From Chrysomallon squamiferum (Eukaryota; Mollusca; Gastropoda; Neomphalida; Peltospiridae): 50,000 nt of DNA. The position numbers and the translations under genes are program-made. This document shows positions 33,276-44,754 of this stretch, piece after piece (the first letter of the stretch is position 1; each line of letters starts with the position of its first letter). The notes under the pieces were generated by a model. It was not told the origin of the DNA. It did no database searches and saw only the letters and a list, made by a program, of their open reading frames with translations. The stretch is taken from the NCBI GenBank assembly GCA_012295275.1, contig CM022667.1:17285245-17335244 (forward strand). The letters run 5' to 3'.

Positions 33276-33518
33276 TTTATTATTAATTTTTAATACGCTA
33301 CATTGTTAAGTTTATACAGTTGTGTTTTTGAAATAATTTTGTCTTTGTCTTTCTTTCTTTAATTTTATTTCATTACTTTTTTTCTTCAGTATTTTAGAAA
33401 CAAATAAATAAATACATTTTAAAAAAGAAAGATTATTTGTAACAGATTAATGCAGAGAAGAAAAAACATTTAAATTAGTCACATTGTATAAAACTGGTAA
33501 TTACAATATTTATTTTAT

Positions 33519-33671
33519 ATTAAAGTATAATTATTATTATTATCCTAATCATCATCATCATCATCATCATCATCATTATCATTATGATTATTATTCATAG
33601 AATTTGAATGTGTGTGTGTGTGTATTAAAGTATAATTATTATTATTATCCTAATTATCATCATCATCATCA

Positions 33672-33732
<61 letters not shown>

Positions 33733-33736
33733 TGTG

Positions 33737-33790
<54 letters not shown>
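33519..33790. repeat. Duplicated (ATT)(ATC)(GT) microsatellite unit
   Basis: ATTAAAGTATAATTATTATT begins at 33519 and again at 33624. Each copy continues with TATCCTAAT, an ATC block, an ATT block, ATTCAT and a GT run. The second copy has much longer ATT and GT runs (GT at about 33737-33789). Confidence 0.9.
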
Positions 33791-33829
33791 AATCGATAGA
33801 AACACACGTACTCCACTGAGCTTGAGACA

Positions 33830-34640
33830 TTTGAAACATCAGAAATGTTCTTGCTTTTACTCTCTACGACGATAGAATTACAAGCGAGGTTTCACTTTTT
33901 ATTTACCTAACACTCTAAAAACTGTTATTTTACTTTAATTTGAAAGCGAAATGAAACTGGCATACCAAAGAATCCTCGGTGTACTGAGGTAAAGAAAATC
34001 GAGTGGCTTTTCAAAACGTGTGCCCTACGTCTGACCCTTTTGTGCCACAGAGAAATGCTTCAAACTGGCACAAAAACGCAACACAAAACTAAAAGAAAAC
34101 AGCGTTTCCCTGCATGCCGGTTCGTTCCTGTTGTTTTCTTCACTTCAAATCTGTCAGCAGCTGACACGCAAAATCGGAGACTGAAGACATCGAGCACTGA
34201 TTGAGCAATCAACAGAAATCCAGTCTTCAGCGATAACCGTCAACACGTGTAATTGGAACACTCTCGCCTCCTTTCGAACCTCCATCAAACAAACAAAATA
34301 AAAAAGGAAGAAGAAAATGCCACATACTGCACGTGCTCATGTTAGACGTGTTTTGACAACGAGAAACAACTATTGTGTCAATCTGCACGTGCTCGCTGGC
34401 ACTAATTTCAAACTGCGCCGACGACTACTGCATTTCGGCCATTAGTTGCACAATTAGAGATGCCGATAGGTGGCGATTACGGCTGCCAGGGGATATAACT
34501 GCTGTCAGTTAACGATGAGGCGAGGAAAGGTCAATTAGTCCCCAAGTAATTGAATTAAGTTAAGAACAACAATGCCGTGCAGAACGTGCACGTGTTATTT
34601 ACTCAGCGAATATAGCAGTTACATGTTAGACAGAAACTTG
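33830..34640. promoter_or_regulatory. Candidate cis-regulatory island with CACGTG cluster and homeodomain-type sites
   Basis: A long unique, GC-richer block. CACGTG occurs at 34244-34249, 34330-34335, 34386-34391 and 34589-34594; two of them share CTGCACGTGCTC or nearly so. TAAT-type homeodomain cores cluster at about 34438-34460 and 34531-34560 (CAATTAG, CAAGTAATTGAATTAAG). No open frame of note. It looks like a developmental enhancer, by inference. Confidence 0.45.
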
Positions 34641-35295
34641 ATCATACAGATACGTTTGTGATATCAGAAGCAGAGTACTGGAGTATAGCATAGGTGAAAA
34701 TAATGGTGGCATCAGATTCATTTTTAATAATCAGTGATAATATCAATTAACTAAATCATTTATAAAAGTATTAAGTAGAAGCAAATACTATACGGATGAA
34801 CTTTATGGCTATTTACTCAATCGTTCTGAAAATATTACGTCAGTATGTTAATAGTTTTAAGATACGTTTTCACCGAGATAAAAAAAATAAAATAAATAAA
34901 ATAGAAAATCAATTTTCTGAGGATTGCCACTCATAACGGATCAAAGCCAACACCTTCAAACATGACTAACAAATATAAATAAAATCACGAACTAGCTGTT
35001 TTAGCAAATACAGGGAAAAAAAAAAAAAAATAAAATGTAAACTAAAAGGACACGGTAGAAAAATTAATAAGCCTAACAATGTACGAACTCAAAATTGTTG
35101 TTTTTCTATGACTTTATTACTTACTGTCCGAGTTTACTAACCGGATATCAGAGCTAAACAAATCAATACTTTTAGTTTATTACTCTGTCTATATAGCGAT
35201 TAATTACTGAACAGTAACTGACTGTAACTTCATCAATAAGTTTTATTCTTTAAGATATGTTTTCGAATTTCCGCTGCACGAACAACAAACCAACA
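34641..35295. other. AT-rich spacer, no gene seen
   Basis: Holds the minus-strand TGGCARTYCTC core at 34919-34929 and a poly-A at about 35017-35030. Confidence 0.45.
34919..34929 (-). repeat. Dispersed core TGGCARTYCTC, site 6
   Basis: Plus strand reads GAGGATTGCCACTC; minus strand GAGTGGCAATCCTC. Confidence 0.55.
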
Positions 35296-35299
35296 AACC

Positions 35300-35364
<65 letters not shown>

Positions 35365-35383
35365 CAACAACAACAACAGCAAC
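35300..35383. repeat. (AAT)n then (CAA)n microsatellite
   Basis: About 20 AAT units followed by seven CAA-type units. Confidence 0.97.
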
Positions 35384-35619
35384 ATATTTAAAAAACTTGA
35401 ATTTGACATTCACTTTTCACGATCGATTTAGGTTAACGTTAAACTGGAATAAAATATAATTTTTGACAGGAATTTTATATAATTATAACAGGAACATTTA
35501 ATAATTATGCGACAAGGATATATCATATACAAGAAATATTATATAATTACGCGACGTCTAATGTTTTATCTCCTGACTAAACTGTGATCTTGTATGTACT
35601 GTGTACGTCTGCAGAATTT

Positions 35620-35712
35620 TAATATCATTATCATCATCATCATTATTATTATTATTATTATTGTTGTTATTGTTGTTGTTGTTATTGTTGTTGTTATTAT
35701 TATTATTGATAG
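35620..35712. repeat. (ATC)n/(ATT)n/(GTT)n compound microsatellite
   Basis: Mixed trinucleotide blocks giving Ile/Val-rich frames that are artefacts. Confidence 0.95.
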
Positions 35713-36325
35713 ATACAGATATATAATAATCGATGTTCTTGCTATTAACTACCTATTTTCTTTTTTCAGCTTATGATACCTCCACATGTATAACTCTCTT
35801 CGGAAATTAATAATAATAAATCATAGAATTCTCGTGTGATTTAATATAAACCATTTGATAATTCTACAATGAAATTTTAAATATTTTTTATCTGTATTTT
35901 AAAGCACAATGCAAGAACAAAAATCATAAACCAATTTACAAAATTTTATTATTTTTTTTTTTAATGACAAAAACATCAAGAATGTACAAAACATTATTAC
36001 AAATGTACGTATTTATATATATATATATGACACCAACAAAAATGCTGACAATGACTATCAAATAAAAAATGTTTAAAAATGTCACGGACGGTTTATATGA
36101 AAAAACAAAACGCTAATAAATAGAATCATCATAACATTTTTTTTTTTTTTTACTGTTTGTAAGCCAGTAGTAATAACAAAAAATAACAAATAGTGCTAAT
36201 TAAGTAATATTCTGATTTAATTATTTGTCAATGTTATTATATTCTTTTCCTCTGAACAATATTTTAATACTGTGAAAGTATATTTGAGTACTTAATGTAT
36301 ATCTTTTATAGTATCTTTGGCTTTT
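35713..36325. other. AT-rich spacer, no gene seen
   Basis: Poly-T tracts near 35949-35962 and 36138-36151; short TA tract near 36015-36028. Confidence 0.5.
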
Positions 36326-36327
36326 TA

Positions 36328-36329
<2 letters not shown>

Positions 36330-36411
<82 letters not shown>

Positions 36412-36412
36412 C
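36330..36412. repeat. (CT)n then (CA)n microsatellite
   Basis: About 22 CT units then about 18 CA units. Confidence 0.98.
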
Positions 36413-36739
36413 CACCCACGCACGCACATTTTTCGAAACAAATTAATCTGTTGGTTATTTTCTATTTAATAAATACCGCCTCATCGGCATTATTGTTTTC
36501 ATACTTTCATATGCATCAATCAAGCATTACCTTTTAAACTGTGAAACGCATTCTAACACACACACAGTATATATATAATTATAACAGTGAATATTTGAGT
36601 CAATCATCGTCGTATGTTATAAAAAATTTCATAGCTCTAACCTGTTCATGAGAATGATAACGTACGGTATTGTTTATCTTCATGTCCCTCTCTACTTTTT
36701 TTTTTGACACAAGAATGGTTACATACACCAATGTCATAT

Positions 36740-36740
<1 letters not shown>

Positions 36741-36815
<75 letters not shown>

Positions 36816-36889
36816 ACAAAAATATAATTACGACTTAATGCGTTTTCTTCTGTAGCACACACACACACACACACACACACACGCGCGCA
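36741..36889. repeat. Poly-A, (AAT)n and (AC)n microsatellites
   Basis: About 31 A, about 14 AAT units, 40 unique bases, then about 13 AC units and CGCGCG. Confidence 0.97.
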
Positions 36890-37079
36890 AATATTTTTTT
36901 GTCGAGATATGAGACGTTTAAAATTTACTAATATTTTTTGTTGTTGTTGTTGTTCAACTTGTTGTTTTGTTTGTTTCCCATTAAAACTGGCCTCAAAGTC
37001 TGATAAATGTGTGTTATAATTGTTGTTATTATTTTGTGTTTTTCTTACATAAAAATATAAATATCCGAGATCTAGTTAC

Positions 37080-37250
37080 ACGAAAACACCTCATCACATC
37101 GCACATTTCTCGTAGTAGGCTGACGGGTGCATCGATGACGTCATACTTCCGGTTCCGTATGGGAAATATGGTTTTCTGTCGCATGAAGATGTCTGTTGAA
37201 ATGGAGCGGACGGAAGGCGCATGCCTGGAAAAGAAAACAGTCGTTTAATA
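37080..37250 (+). promoter_or_regulatory. Promoter-like CRE / ETS / NRF1 cluster
   Basis: TGACGTCA at 37136-37143 is followed by one spacer base and ACTTCCGG at 37145-37152 (an ETS/GABP core), and GCGCATGC at 37217-37224 matches the NRF1 core. CREB/ATF, ETS and NRF1 sites together typify TATA-less housekeeping promoters in animals. A short open frame runs through it (37009-37248) with no known domain. No transcript evidence is available, and direction is assigned only by convention. Confidence 0.4.
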
Positions 37251-38200
37251 ATCAAATATCAAATATAATCTTATATATTATTTTGTCATTGTTAACGTTG
37301 ATAATAATAATAATCTCTTTACTGTAAATTTATATACATTTCCAAATCTTTTATATATTTATTATTTAATTTTCAAGAAAAAATATAAGAAGGATTTTTT
37401 TTTATACACATTTAATCTCTTTTAAATAAAAAAAAAAAGTTGACACGATTTTAACGTGAATATCTTTCAAATAAATAAACATGTATATATATAAATATAT
37501 TTTAATTTAAAAGATATCTACCTTAAAATCGTGTAATATTTTCATACAGAAATAATCCTTTCTAAACTTTTATTATTTTATTTGTGATAATGGTGTTCAA
37601 GTATTTAATAGTAGGAACAAGAACAACAGTAATAGCATTGTTCTGTGTAGTAGTAATAGTACAAGTATTAGTAACAAAGTAGTATATATATAATGATAAT
37701 ATATAGTAGATTAATAATACATTTTATATTATAAACTATCTATTCACAGAAAAGTTGAAACAGAGAAATTTTATAATACATATTAAAATTAATGTATAAT
37801 AGGTGTCGTATGATCTAATTTTAGCTTTTGTAAAATCTTAAACAAAAAGAAATCAGCTGTCGGGAAGCAAATGAAACACGGTTTTATATTTTCTGCGTCG
37901 ACAAAGAATAGCATGGGTCAAACTTAACAAAACAAAGACGCCCAAAAAGTAGCACGTATTACGTAAGTTTACGTAGCAGTTTGTGATCCAGGAAACAGGA
38001 AAAAATATCAGTTTTCATTATCGTTTTCGCAAAACCCCCTTCTTTTATTTTTGCATTTAATTTCTTTTCTTTTATTGCTGAAAATCTACTCTGCAGTTAT
38101 GATTTTATTTCCTTAAGGTAAAACTTCCTTTTGATATGTTTTCTATTTTTTTTTTTTTTCAAATCTTTCTGTACACCTTTTTAACTGAAAGAAAGCTAAT
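37251..38200. other. AT-rich intergenic DNA, no gene seen
   Basis: Short homopolymers and TA tracts. A moderately balanced patch lies near 37855-38000. Nothing recognised. Confidence 0.45.
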
Positions 38201-38204
38201 TTTT

Positions 38205-38520
38205 TAAAGCATCAGTAGACAGTATGTCTGTACAAAATGGCAGCCCGCGGCGAAATCGACACAAAGCAAAAAAATATTAAAAATTGTTTCACGGATGTAC
38301 ATTGCATGTCGATTTCTCACTTGTATATTTCCTTCGCTAATGGTAGGTGGTCCTGCGCTTGCAATAACACGTGTTTTTCTTGTACCTAGTTTGAACAGTA
38401 ACTCTAACCCCGATTCGAGAAGAGAGAGTTTTCTCTGTAGAGCCCGCGGGTTCCTCGTTGTGTGCCATTTTACAACGCCCCGCGATCTTTCACGATAAAA
38501 ATGTTTTCGCACAATTTGAA
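38205..38520. other. Unique GC-richer island, candidate regulatory DNA
   Basis: CAGCCCGCGGCGAAATCGAC near 38241, CACGTG at 38368-38373, and AGCCCGCGGGTTCC near 38440. Both strands have open frames here (38204-38512 minus; 38295-38498 plus) and neither has a recognisable domain. Confidence 0.35.
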
Positions 38521-39179
38521 ACTGTTAGTTTAAGAGAAAGTCGACTCTTGTTTTTACAGGAATTTTTTCTTTATATTTTTATGCGAGTAAGTTGTGGTGA
38601 TAGGTTAAATGTTCAGTGTAAAAATTTCACAAGAAACTTTCTTGCAGATTTGTTTTTCTTTTTTTATACATACATACATACATATGAGCGAACATACCTA
38701 AACAAATTTATACGATAATATGAGGAAGATTTTCAAAAATAAAATATCCGTATTAGTGCTATTGTTTTGAAACAAGTGAAAAGATATACAATATACATTT
38801 AATATACATGTATAGAGATCATTTTTTAAAGCGGAAAAATAGTAAATTCAAACGAGTAAATAATAAATGTTAGTAATAATTTTTTTATTTTTTTTTAAAA
38901 AGTCTTTTTTTAATTTATCTTATCTTCGTATAATATTTTTAAAATTTATTTCTTGTGTGTATATAGAATTAAAATATCACGCATAATGTCGACACCAGAA
39001 ATTAAAATATATAAAATATTATTATTCTGTAATTCTATTCGCAAAAATAACAGCACCATTGACATTAATTTGACACGTATCTTTCACCACCCATCCACCC
39101 CCCACACAAAAAGTATATTTACATTTCCAGATATATTTTTAAAGAACCAATTTTTTCTTCTTCTTCTATTTTAGAAGCT

Positions 39180-39835
39180 TTGACAACTACGCCCATTGCT
39201 TTACATATGCTGGCATATCTTCGTTTACTTTATCAATTTTTATTTCATTTCTACGTCTTACGATAACGTGCGTCTGTTTCTCCAGCGTTTGAAAGATCTG
39301 ACAAGAATCTTGCGTCAAGTGTTGTGCACGTGAGTTCGAAACGACCTCTTACGGGGCTTGATTCACGTGTCCCGCACGTGCAGAATAGTCCACAAAACAC
39401 CAAGCATTCTAACTGCATGTGCAGCCCAGGGGAAAACAGATTGGAATCAGAGGCCCACGTTCTTTTTTCGGCCGAAATTGTGCGTGTAATTAATTCGAAA
39501 CAGATCGATTCGGTTACCTCGAAATTTTTCGACTCTGCCGGAGTGTTTAATGTAAGACAAGGGACAAGTTTGCTCTGCTTTTACACGTGTTCCTGCATTC
39601 TCATCACTTGTAGCCAGACATCGATACACTTTTGTTACATTTGAAATAAAAGCGATTGTTTCCCCGAAAAATGGAACAACAAGCGCGGTTATTACTACAA
39701 GAAATGCCAAGGGTTCCGAGATCAAGGCTCTTGTGTGACTTCTTCGAAATGCGGACAATGCAAGCCAATGGTTTTAATTTATGTAGAACAACAAGGTCAT
39801 GTGACAAGAAATGTATCGTCCTGATTAAGCAAATA
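39180..39835. promoter_or_regulatory. Candidate cis-regulatory island with four CACGTG sites
   Basis: CACGTG at 39327-39332, 39364-39369, 39375-39380 and 39584-39589. Other features are TAATTAATTCGAA near 39487 (homeodomain-type) and TCGAAATTTTTCGA near 39519, a near-palindrome. Open frames on both strands (39324-39644 plus, 39447-39758 minus and others) have no known domain. Confidence 0.4.
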
Positions 39836-39868
39836 AAAATAAATAATATGTTATAAATATCTCCCTCT

Positions 39869-39871
<3 letters not shown>

Positions 39872-39905
<34 letters not shown>
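39872..39905. repeat. (TA)n microsatellite
   Basis: About 15 TA units. Confidence 0.95.
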
Positions 39906-39908
<3 letters not shown>

Positions 39909-40250
39909 TGCTGTAACATAAATATGCATATATCAGTATCCCAAGAGAGTGACATAGAGATTATAAAAGCACAACTGAAACTAAATGTATTTTAATTGCA
40001 TAGAAAGCAGGTCCACTGACAAACAAAAACAAATGTGAAGAAAACACTAAATTTACGTAAAAACATATTTCACATAGTTCAATAGCAACAGAAAACAGAA
40101 GTCACTCTACTGCGACATATTAATGTAACAGTTACTTATAAAAAGAAATAAAAATGCAATAAATGAATAAAGAAACGCGTCAAAAAATGAACTTTATGTA
40201 AATTCTTCTGTTTTCCAGCAAACTATTTTAACATGAGTCTGTATATATAT
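39906..40250. other. AT-rich spacer, no gene seen
   Basis: Nothing recognised. Confidence 0.45.
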
Positions 40251-40251
40251 A

Positions 40252-40276
40252 TTAATTAAATGTTTGTGATTTATAT
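40252..40276. repeat. 25-bp direct repeat, left copy
   Basis: Starts TTAATTAAATGTTTG and ends GATTTATAT. It recurs exactly at 40801-40825. TTACGTACC follows both copies (40312 and 40826), and each is preceded by a TA or GTAT simple repeat. Confidence 0.85.
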
Positions 40277-40605
40277 GAGTCTGAATATATATATATATGT
40301 GTGCGTGTGTGTTACGTACCGAAAGAGAGAGGAACATATACAGGTAAACTGATTCTAGATTTTAATTCTCTGAATTCTAATTTTATTTTATTTTTTCCTA
40401 GCATGATGGAAGCAACATGGAGATACACATGTAGCAATTTTATCCGTGTTTCCCAGCATGTAAGATCGGTTGACTATTTGTGGCATGAAGACAAATATTG
40501 TTCGTGCATTTCGTGTCCAGGTGATACAATACAGGAAATCTCTTGGAAGTATTATTATACTGATGATACATGTGTAGCACAAATGAAGCCGTTCAAATGC
40601 ACACG

Positions 40606-40701
40606 TTCGCACACACACACACACGCGCGCCGTTAATTATAGAAACATTATAATTCATACAGAAATATACATTACAAGACAGATTTCTCTCTCTCTCTCG
40701 C

Positions 40702-40736
<35 letters not shown>

Positions 40737-40800
40737 ACGTAGTTTATATGTATGAGTTTGTATGTGTATGTGTATGTGTATATGTATGTGTATGTGTATG
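40606..40800. repeat. (CA)n, (CT)n and (GTAT)n tracts
   Basis: CA units at 40606-40628, CT units at about 40687-40732 with a GCTAAAT interruption, then GTATGT units to 40800. Confidence 0.95.
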
Positions 40801-40825
40801 TTAATTAAATGTTTGTGATTTATAT
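40801..40825. repeat. 25-bp direct repeat, right copy
   Basis: Exact match to 40252-40276, 549 bases downstream. Confidence 0.85.
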
Positions 40826-40873
40826 TTACGTACCTTTTGCTGCCTTAAAATTAAAACGTCTTTGTTTACACTG

Positions 40874-40897
40874 TGACGTCATAAACAATTTACGTAA
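40874..40897. promoter_or_regulatory. CRE plus TTACGTAA site pair
   Basis: TGACGTCA at 40874-40881 and TTACGTAA at 40890-40897, eight bases apart. These are CREB/ATF and PAR-bZIP or C/EBP-type palindromes. Confidence 0.35.
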
Positions 40898-40999
40898 CGT
40901 CAAATTAGGGACAGTTGATGTTTTCAGTATCGCAATAACATGATATTTTTGACAAATTAACACTTTTAATTTGGATTTACAATTTCGATGGTTAATTTC

Positions 41000-41660
41000 G
41001 ATAAGGTAAGTAGTAATTAAATTAATATATTCTTTTATCTCTATCATTTTTAATTTCGCAGTTGATGTAAGTTACCAGTTACATGTCTTAGTACTATAGG
41101 AGAAATACAGGACTGTTGTTTTTTCTTCTTATTTTAACTTTTCTTTCTTTGGGAGAGTGTATGTACGAGTACCTTTGAATATTAATGCGTATGTTTAATG
41201 TGGCCTAAAAAGTATGATATATTTGACATCTATGTAATTAGGGGTATTTGTACTAAATAATTACTAAATACTTATCTTTTGATTCTATTATTATTATTGC
41301 CGTTTATGTTGTTGTTGTTTTTATTGTTGTTATTACCTTTGCTATTAATGTTATTACTATTAATACAAATACTACCACAATTATTGCTATTATGCTGCTG
41401 ACATAGAAATTATATTACCAGTGACATAGAAATAAAAAAATAAAAAATTGTTTATGGATATTTTAAAATGAATCAAAACTCGTTTCGATAAATGGAGTGT
41501 AACTTCATTTCATGTGCATGTAAGTGTGTTTGAAAAACTCTGTAAACAGTTCCATGTCTGGTACGGCTGTGTCAGTGAGGTTTCCCGAACTGAAAACACT
41601 GCGTCTTTCCAGGGCTAGCAAGCATTTCAGATGTTATCATTGAATATAATTTTCACTATA
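41000..41660. other. AT-rich spacer, no gene seen
   Basis: Scattered ATT/GTT units at 41287-41400; otherwise unique. Confidence 0.45.
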
Positions 41661-41664
41661 CTGA

Positions 41665-41669
41665 AATAA

Positions 41670-41700
<31 letters not shown>

Positions 41701-41735
41701 CATTAGATGGAAAATAACAGTAAAGGTGTTATTAA

Positions 41736-41778
<43 letters not shown>

Positions 41779-41792
41779 TAATAATAATAAAA
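41665..41792. repeat. (AAAT)n and (AAT)n microsatellites
   Basis: About nine AAAT units and about 17 AAT units separated by 33 unique bases. Confidence 0.97.
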
Positions 41793-42256
41793 CAGAGAAG
41801 GCCTGACACCACACCATTCCCGGGGCCGCCCTTGCACTTTATCACGGATATCATGTTTCATACACAGTATCTCTAATAACTCGGCTTTCACAGATTTCAG
41901 CTGCAAATTGGCTTGATGCGGCGCTACAAACTAAAGACATCAGTTTGCCTGTCATCGATATGTCTTTTTTTCTTCTTCTTTCTTCCTTTTTTTAAAATAT
42001 CTTTTATGTATGTATGTATTTATTTATTTACTTATTTTTATTATTATTTATTATATTTTATTATTATCTTTTTTTTTCTCTCACTTTTTTGACGCTCGTC
42101 TAAAGAGGTGTTTAACGAATCATACAGCGTGTGTTATCAGAATACAGTTTATCCCGGATGTTTCTCAGTGGTTGGCCAGTTAGAAAAGATTGACATACAT
42201 TTCCTGAATGACAGATAATAAGCCAGACTGAGACAGATAATTGTTATCAAACACAT

Positions 42257-42297
<41 letters not shown>
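42257..42297. repeat. (AC)n microsatellite
   Basis: About 19 AC units. Confidence 0.97.
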
Positions 42298-42300
<3 letters not shown>

Positions 42301-42356
42301 AGAAGTAGAGACCTGCTATATACATATCACAGCTTTTTTATAATTTCTATTTTACT

Positions 42357-42424
<68 letters not shown>
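42357..42424. repeat. (AAT)n microsatellite
   Basis: About 22 perfect AAT units. Confidence 0.98.
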
Positions 42425-42507
42425 CTAGCTATATATCGGTACCTTCCTTACTTTCTTTAAATATATATATTTTGTTTATTTCATTCTTTACCATTCCTTA
42501 CTTATTT

Positions 42508-42546
42508 TTTTTTTCTTTTCTTTTCTTTTCTTTTCTTTTCTTTTCT
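42508..42546. repeat. (TTTTC)n microsatellite
   Basis: About seven TTTTC units. Confidence 0.95.
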
Positions 42547-42744
42547 GTATTTGATATCTCTATATAACATGGATGCACATAATGATATATACTTATTTAC
42601 CTGCTTTCCTCATATTTTCTATCAGCATGTTCAAGTTACTTATAATGTAAAATATCATTATATACGTTTTAAAGATTTATAACATTAATCGTAACTCTTG
42701 ACTAAAACAAACCAGAATCATAACTGAATCGGACAAACAAAACA

Positions 42745-42960
42745 TTTTAACTCGTGCGACAAATGGCGCAATGCCGTAATGTACCGTTAATGACGTCAGA
42801 CAAATTAGGATTAGAATTGGTGTAGTGTTGCCCCGGCAACTTACGTGACACGTGATCAGCGTCAGCGTAACGGTACTTGAGACCTGCTCGTGTGTAGCTG
42901 CGGCTGAGGGGGGAGATAAGTGACGCCCCGTCACGCAAACACTCTACTTACATTAGTGTC
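42745..42960. promoter_or_regulatory. Candidate cis-regulatory island with X-box, CRE and E-box
   Basis: TGACGTCA at 42791-42798, the perfect palindrome GTTGCCCCGGCAAC at 42827-42840, and CACGTG at 42849-42854 lie within 64 bases, in a GC-rich unique block. The minus-strand open frames (42677-42938) have no known domain. X-boxes of this form in animals drive ciliary and neuronal genes; that link is inference here. Confidence 0.45.
42827..42840. promoter_or_regulatory. RFX X-box, perfect palindrome
   Basis: GTTGCC, two spacer bases, GGCAAC: both halves match the RFX half-site exactly. Confidence 0.5.
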
Positions 42961-43117
42961 AAGAAAACTCAGAGGTTACATGAAAGTTTGGAATATCTGA
43001 CAAAACGAATCAAGGAAAAGAGATTTTGTGTTGTTTGAAGTTAAAATACTTTTTAGCCAAAAGTGATCGAGATTTTAACCTCTTAATTTTGATTTCATGT
43101 TTTAATTATTTTAATTT

Positions 43118-43147
43118 CTATTTATTTATTTATTTATTTATTTATTG
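43118..43147. repeat. (TTTA)n microsatellite
   Basis: About seven TTTA units. Confidence 0.9.
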
Positions 43148-43322
43148 TTACTGTCGTTGTTATCATAATAGTCATTATGATTGTCGTTATTATTATTATC
43201 ATCACTGTTGTTGGTCGTTATATTCTAATTGCCTCATATAATTTGGAATACATTATATTGTAATATAAATCAGTTATAAGTTGTTGTTTTTTTACAGGTA
43301 TAAGTATACTGCAAAGTAATAT

Positions 43323-43433
<111 letters not shown>

Positions 43434-43539
43434 CTAATTACAAAATAATTCCAGTGAAATATCGTGTAACTCATTTAAGTTACCTAGACTTTTTTTCTGT
43501 AGATATCGTTTCAGTAATGGAGTCTTGTTAATTATCTCT

Positions 43540-43690
43540 TTGCTTTTCTGTTAATTCCGTCCCGTCTCTGGACAATGAGATGTTGTTTGTGCTCAGCGGT
43601 AAGCAAATTACTCCGGCGTCCTTGTCTAACAGGATAAACAGCTGATTGCTAATCTTACCTCCATTATAATTGGCAGTCAGTTATGTATAC
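43540..43690. other. Unique balanced island with homeodomain and E-box cores
   Basis: CAGCTG at about 43639, followed by GCTAAT and CATTATAATTGG within 40 bases. No open frame. Candidate enhancer by motif content. Confidence 0.35.
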
Positions 43691-43740
43691 ACAACAAGCG
43701 TGCTTGTACAGTTGTCTGATAATACGATTATACCATATGT

Positions 43741-43862
43741 GCGTGTGTGTGCATAGATAGATAGATAGAGAGATAGATAGATAGAGAGAGAGAGATAGAT
43801 AAATAGATTTCAGGACAAACACACATACACATACATACATATAGACATACATACATACAAAT
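43741..43862. repeat. (GATA)n and (CATA)n microsatellites
   Basis: GATA units with GAGA interruptions at 43755-43806, then CATA units to about 43860. Confidence 0.95.
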
Positions 43863-44750
43863 AAATGAGCTGCTGAATGAATGAATGAATAAATGAATAA
43901 TATATGGAAAATGAATGAATTAATGAATTAATCTTTTCCCAAATATTTAATAAATATCATTCAGGAATTATACTAATGTTATTGGGAAATATATATTATA
44001 AAATGACAGTTTTCTTTTACTTAAAATTAATATATTTATTAAAATTAAAAATTTAATAATTAGTAATTAATAATTAATATTTATTTATTTAAAGTTATTG
44101 CTGGTCTGAAAACTGCGCCAATCCCTGTAATTATATTAACAGATTAAATTCGAGGACAAAGAGACAAATACTAGAATATAAAAGTAAAATGTGATGAGTT
44201 CTGATTGAGTGACAACTGACTGACAGATAGATTGTCTGATTAACTGACTGATTGTGTCAGTTCAAAACTAGACGCCATCATACATGTTGTTTAACGTTTG
44301 CTGACAATAACGTTAACCTTTCAAGAATAAAGAAGCGATAAATTCATTAATTTGTATCCCTGACATTTAAGCAAATCAATAGATCAATAATTCTTTCTTT
44401 AATTAAATCATATGATAGCTCCTTTATAAAATTAAGTCCACATTTTAGAATTCTAGAATCAAAACCACAATAATCTCTTCAAATAGCACACAACAAAGTA
44501 AATACAAATCAAATATTAATTATTTACGTTACATACAAATTAGGATATAAATACTGATATAAAATCAGCACAGATTTGAATAAGTTGATATTATTAATTT
44601 CGATATACTTTTTCAGTCGTTAATTTCGTTTAAGGTTGATGGTAATTATATAAATAATATATGTATCTCTGCCATCTTTCGTCTCATCACAGTTTAATGT
44701 CAGCCATTACTAAATATAAGATTTGTCGAAAATTAAAAAATATATATATC
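43863..44750. other. AT-rich spacer, no gene seen
   Basis: GAATGAAT units at 43876-43925; GACTGACTGA-like units near 44210-44262. Otherwise unique AT-rich DNA. Confidence 0.45.
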
Positions 44751-44754
44751 TGCA

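Noticed and set aside
37540-37557. TTTCATACAGAAATAATC shared with 11018-11035
   Set aside because: An 18-base match in AT-rich DNA with no flank similarity; the 11-kb copy is part of a small hairpin. Insufficient to call a repeat family.
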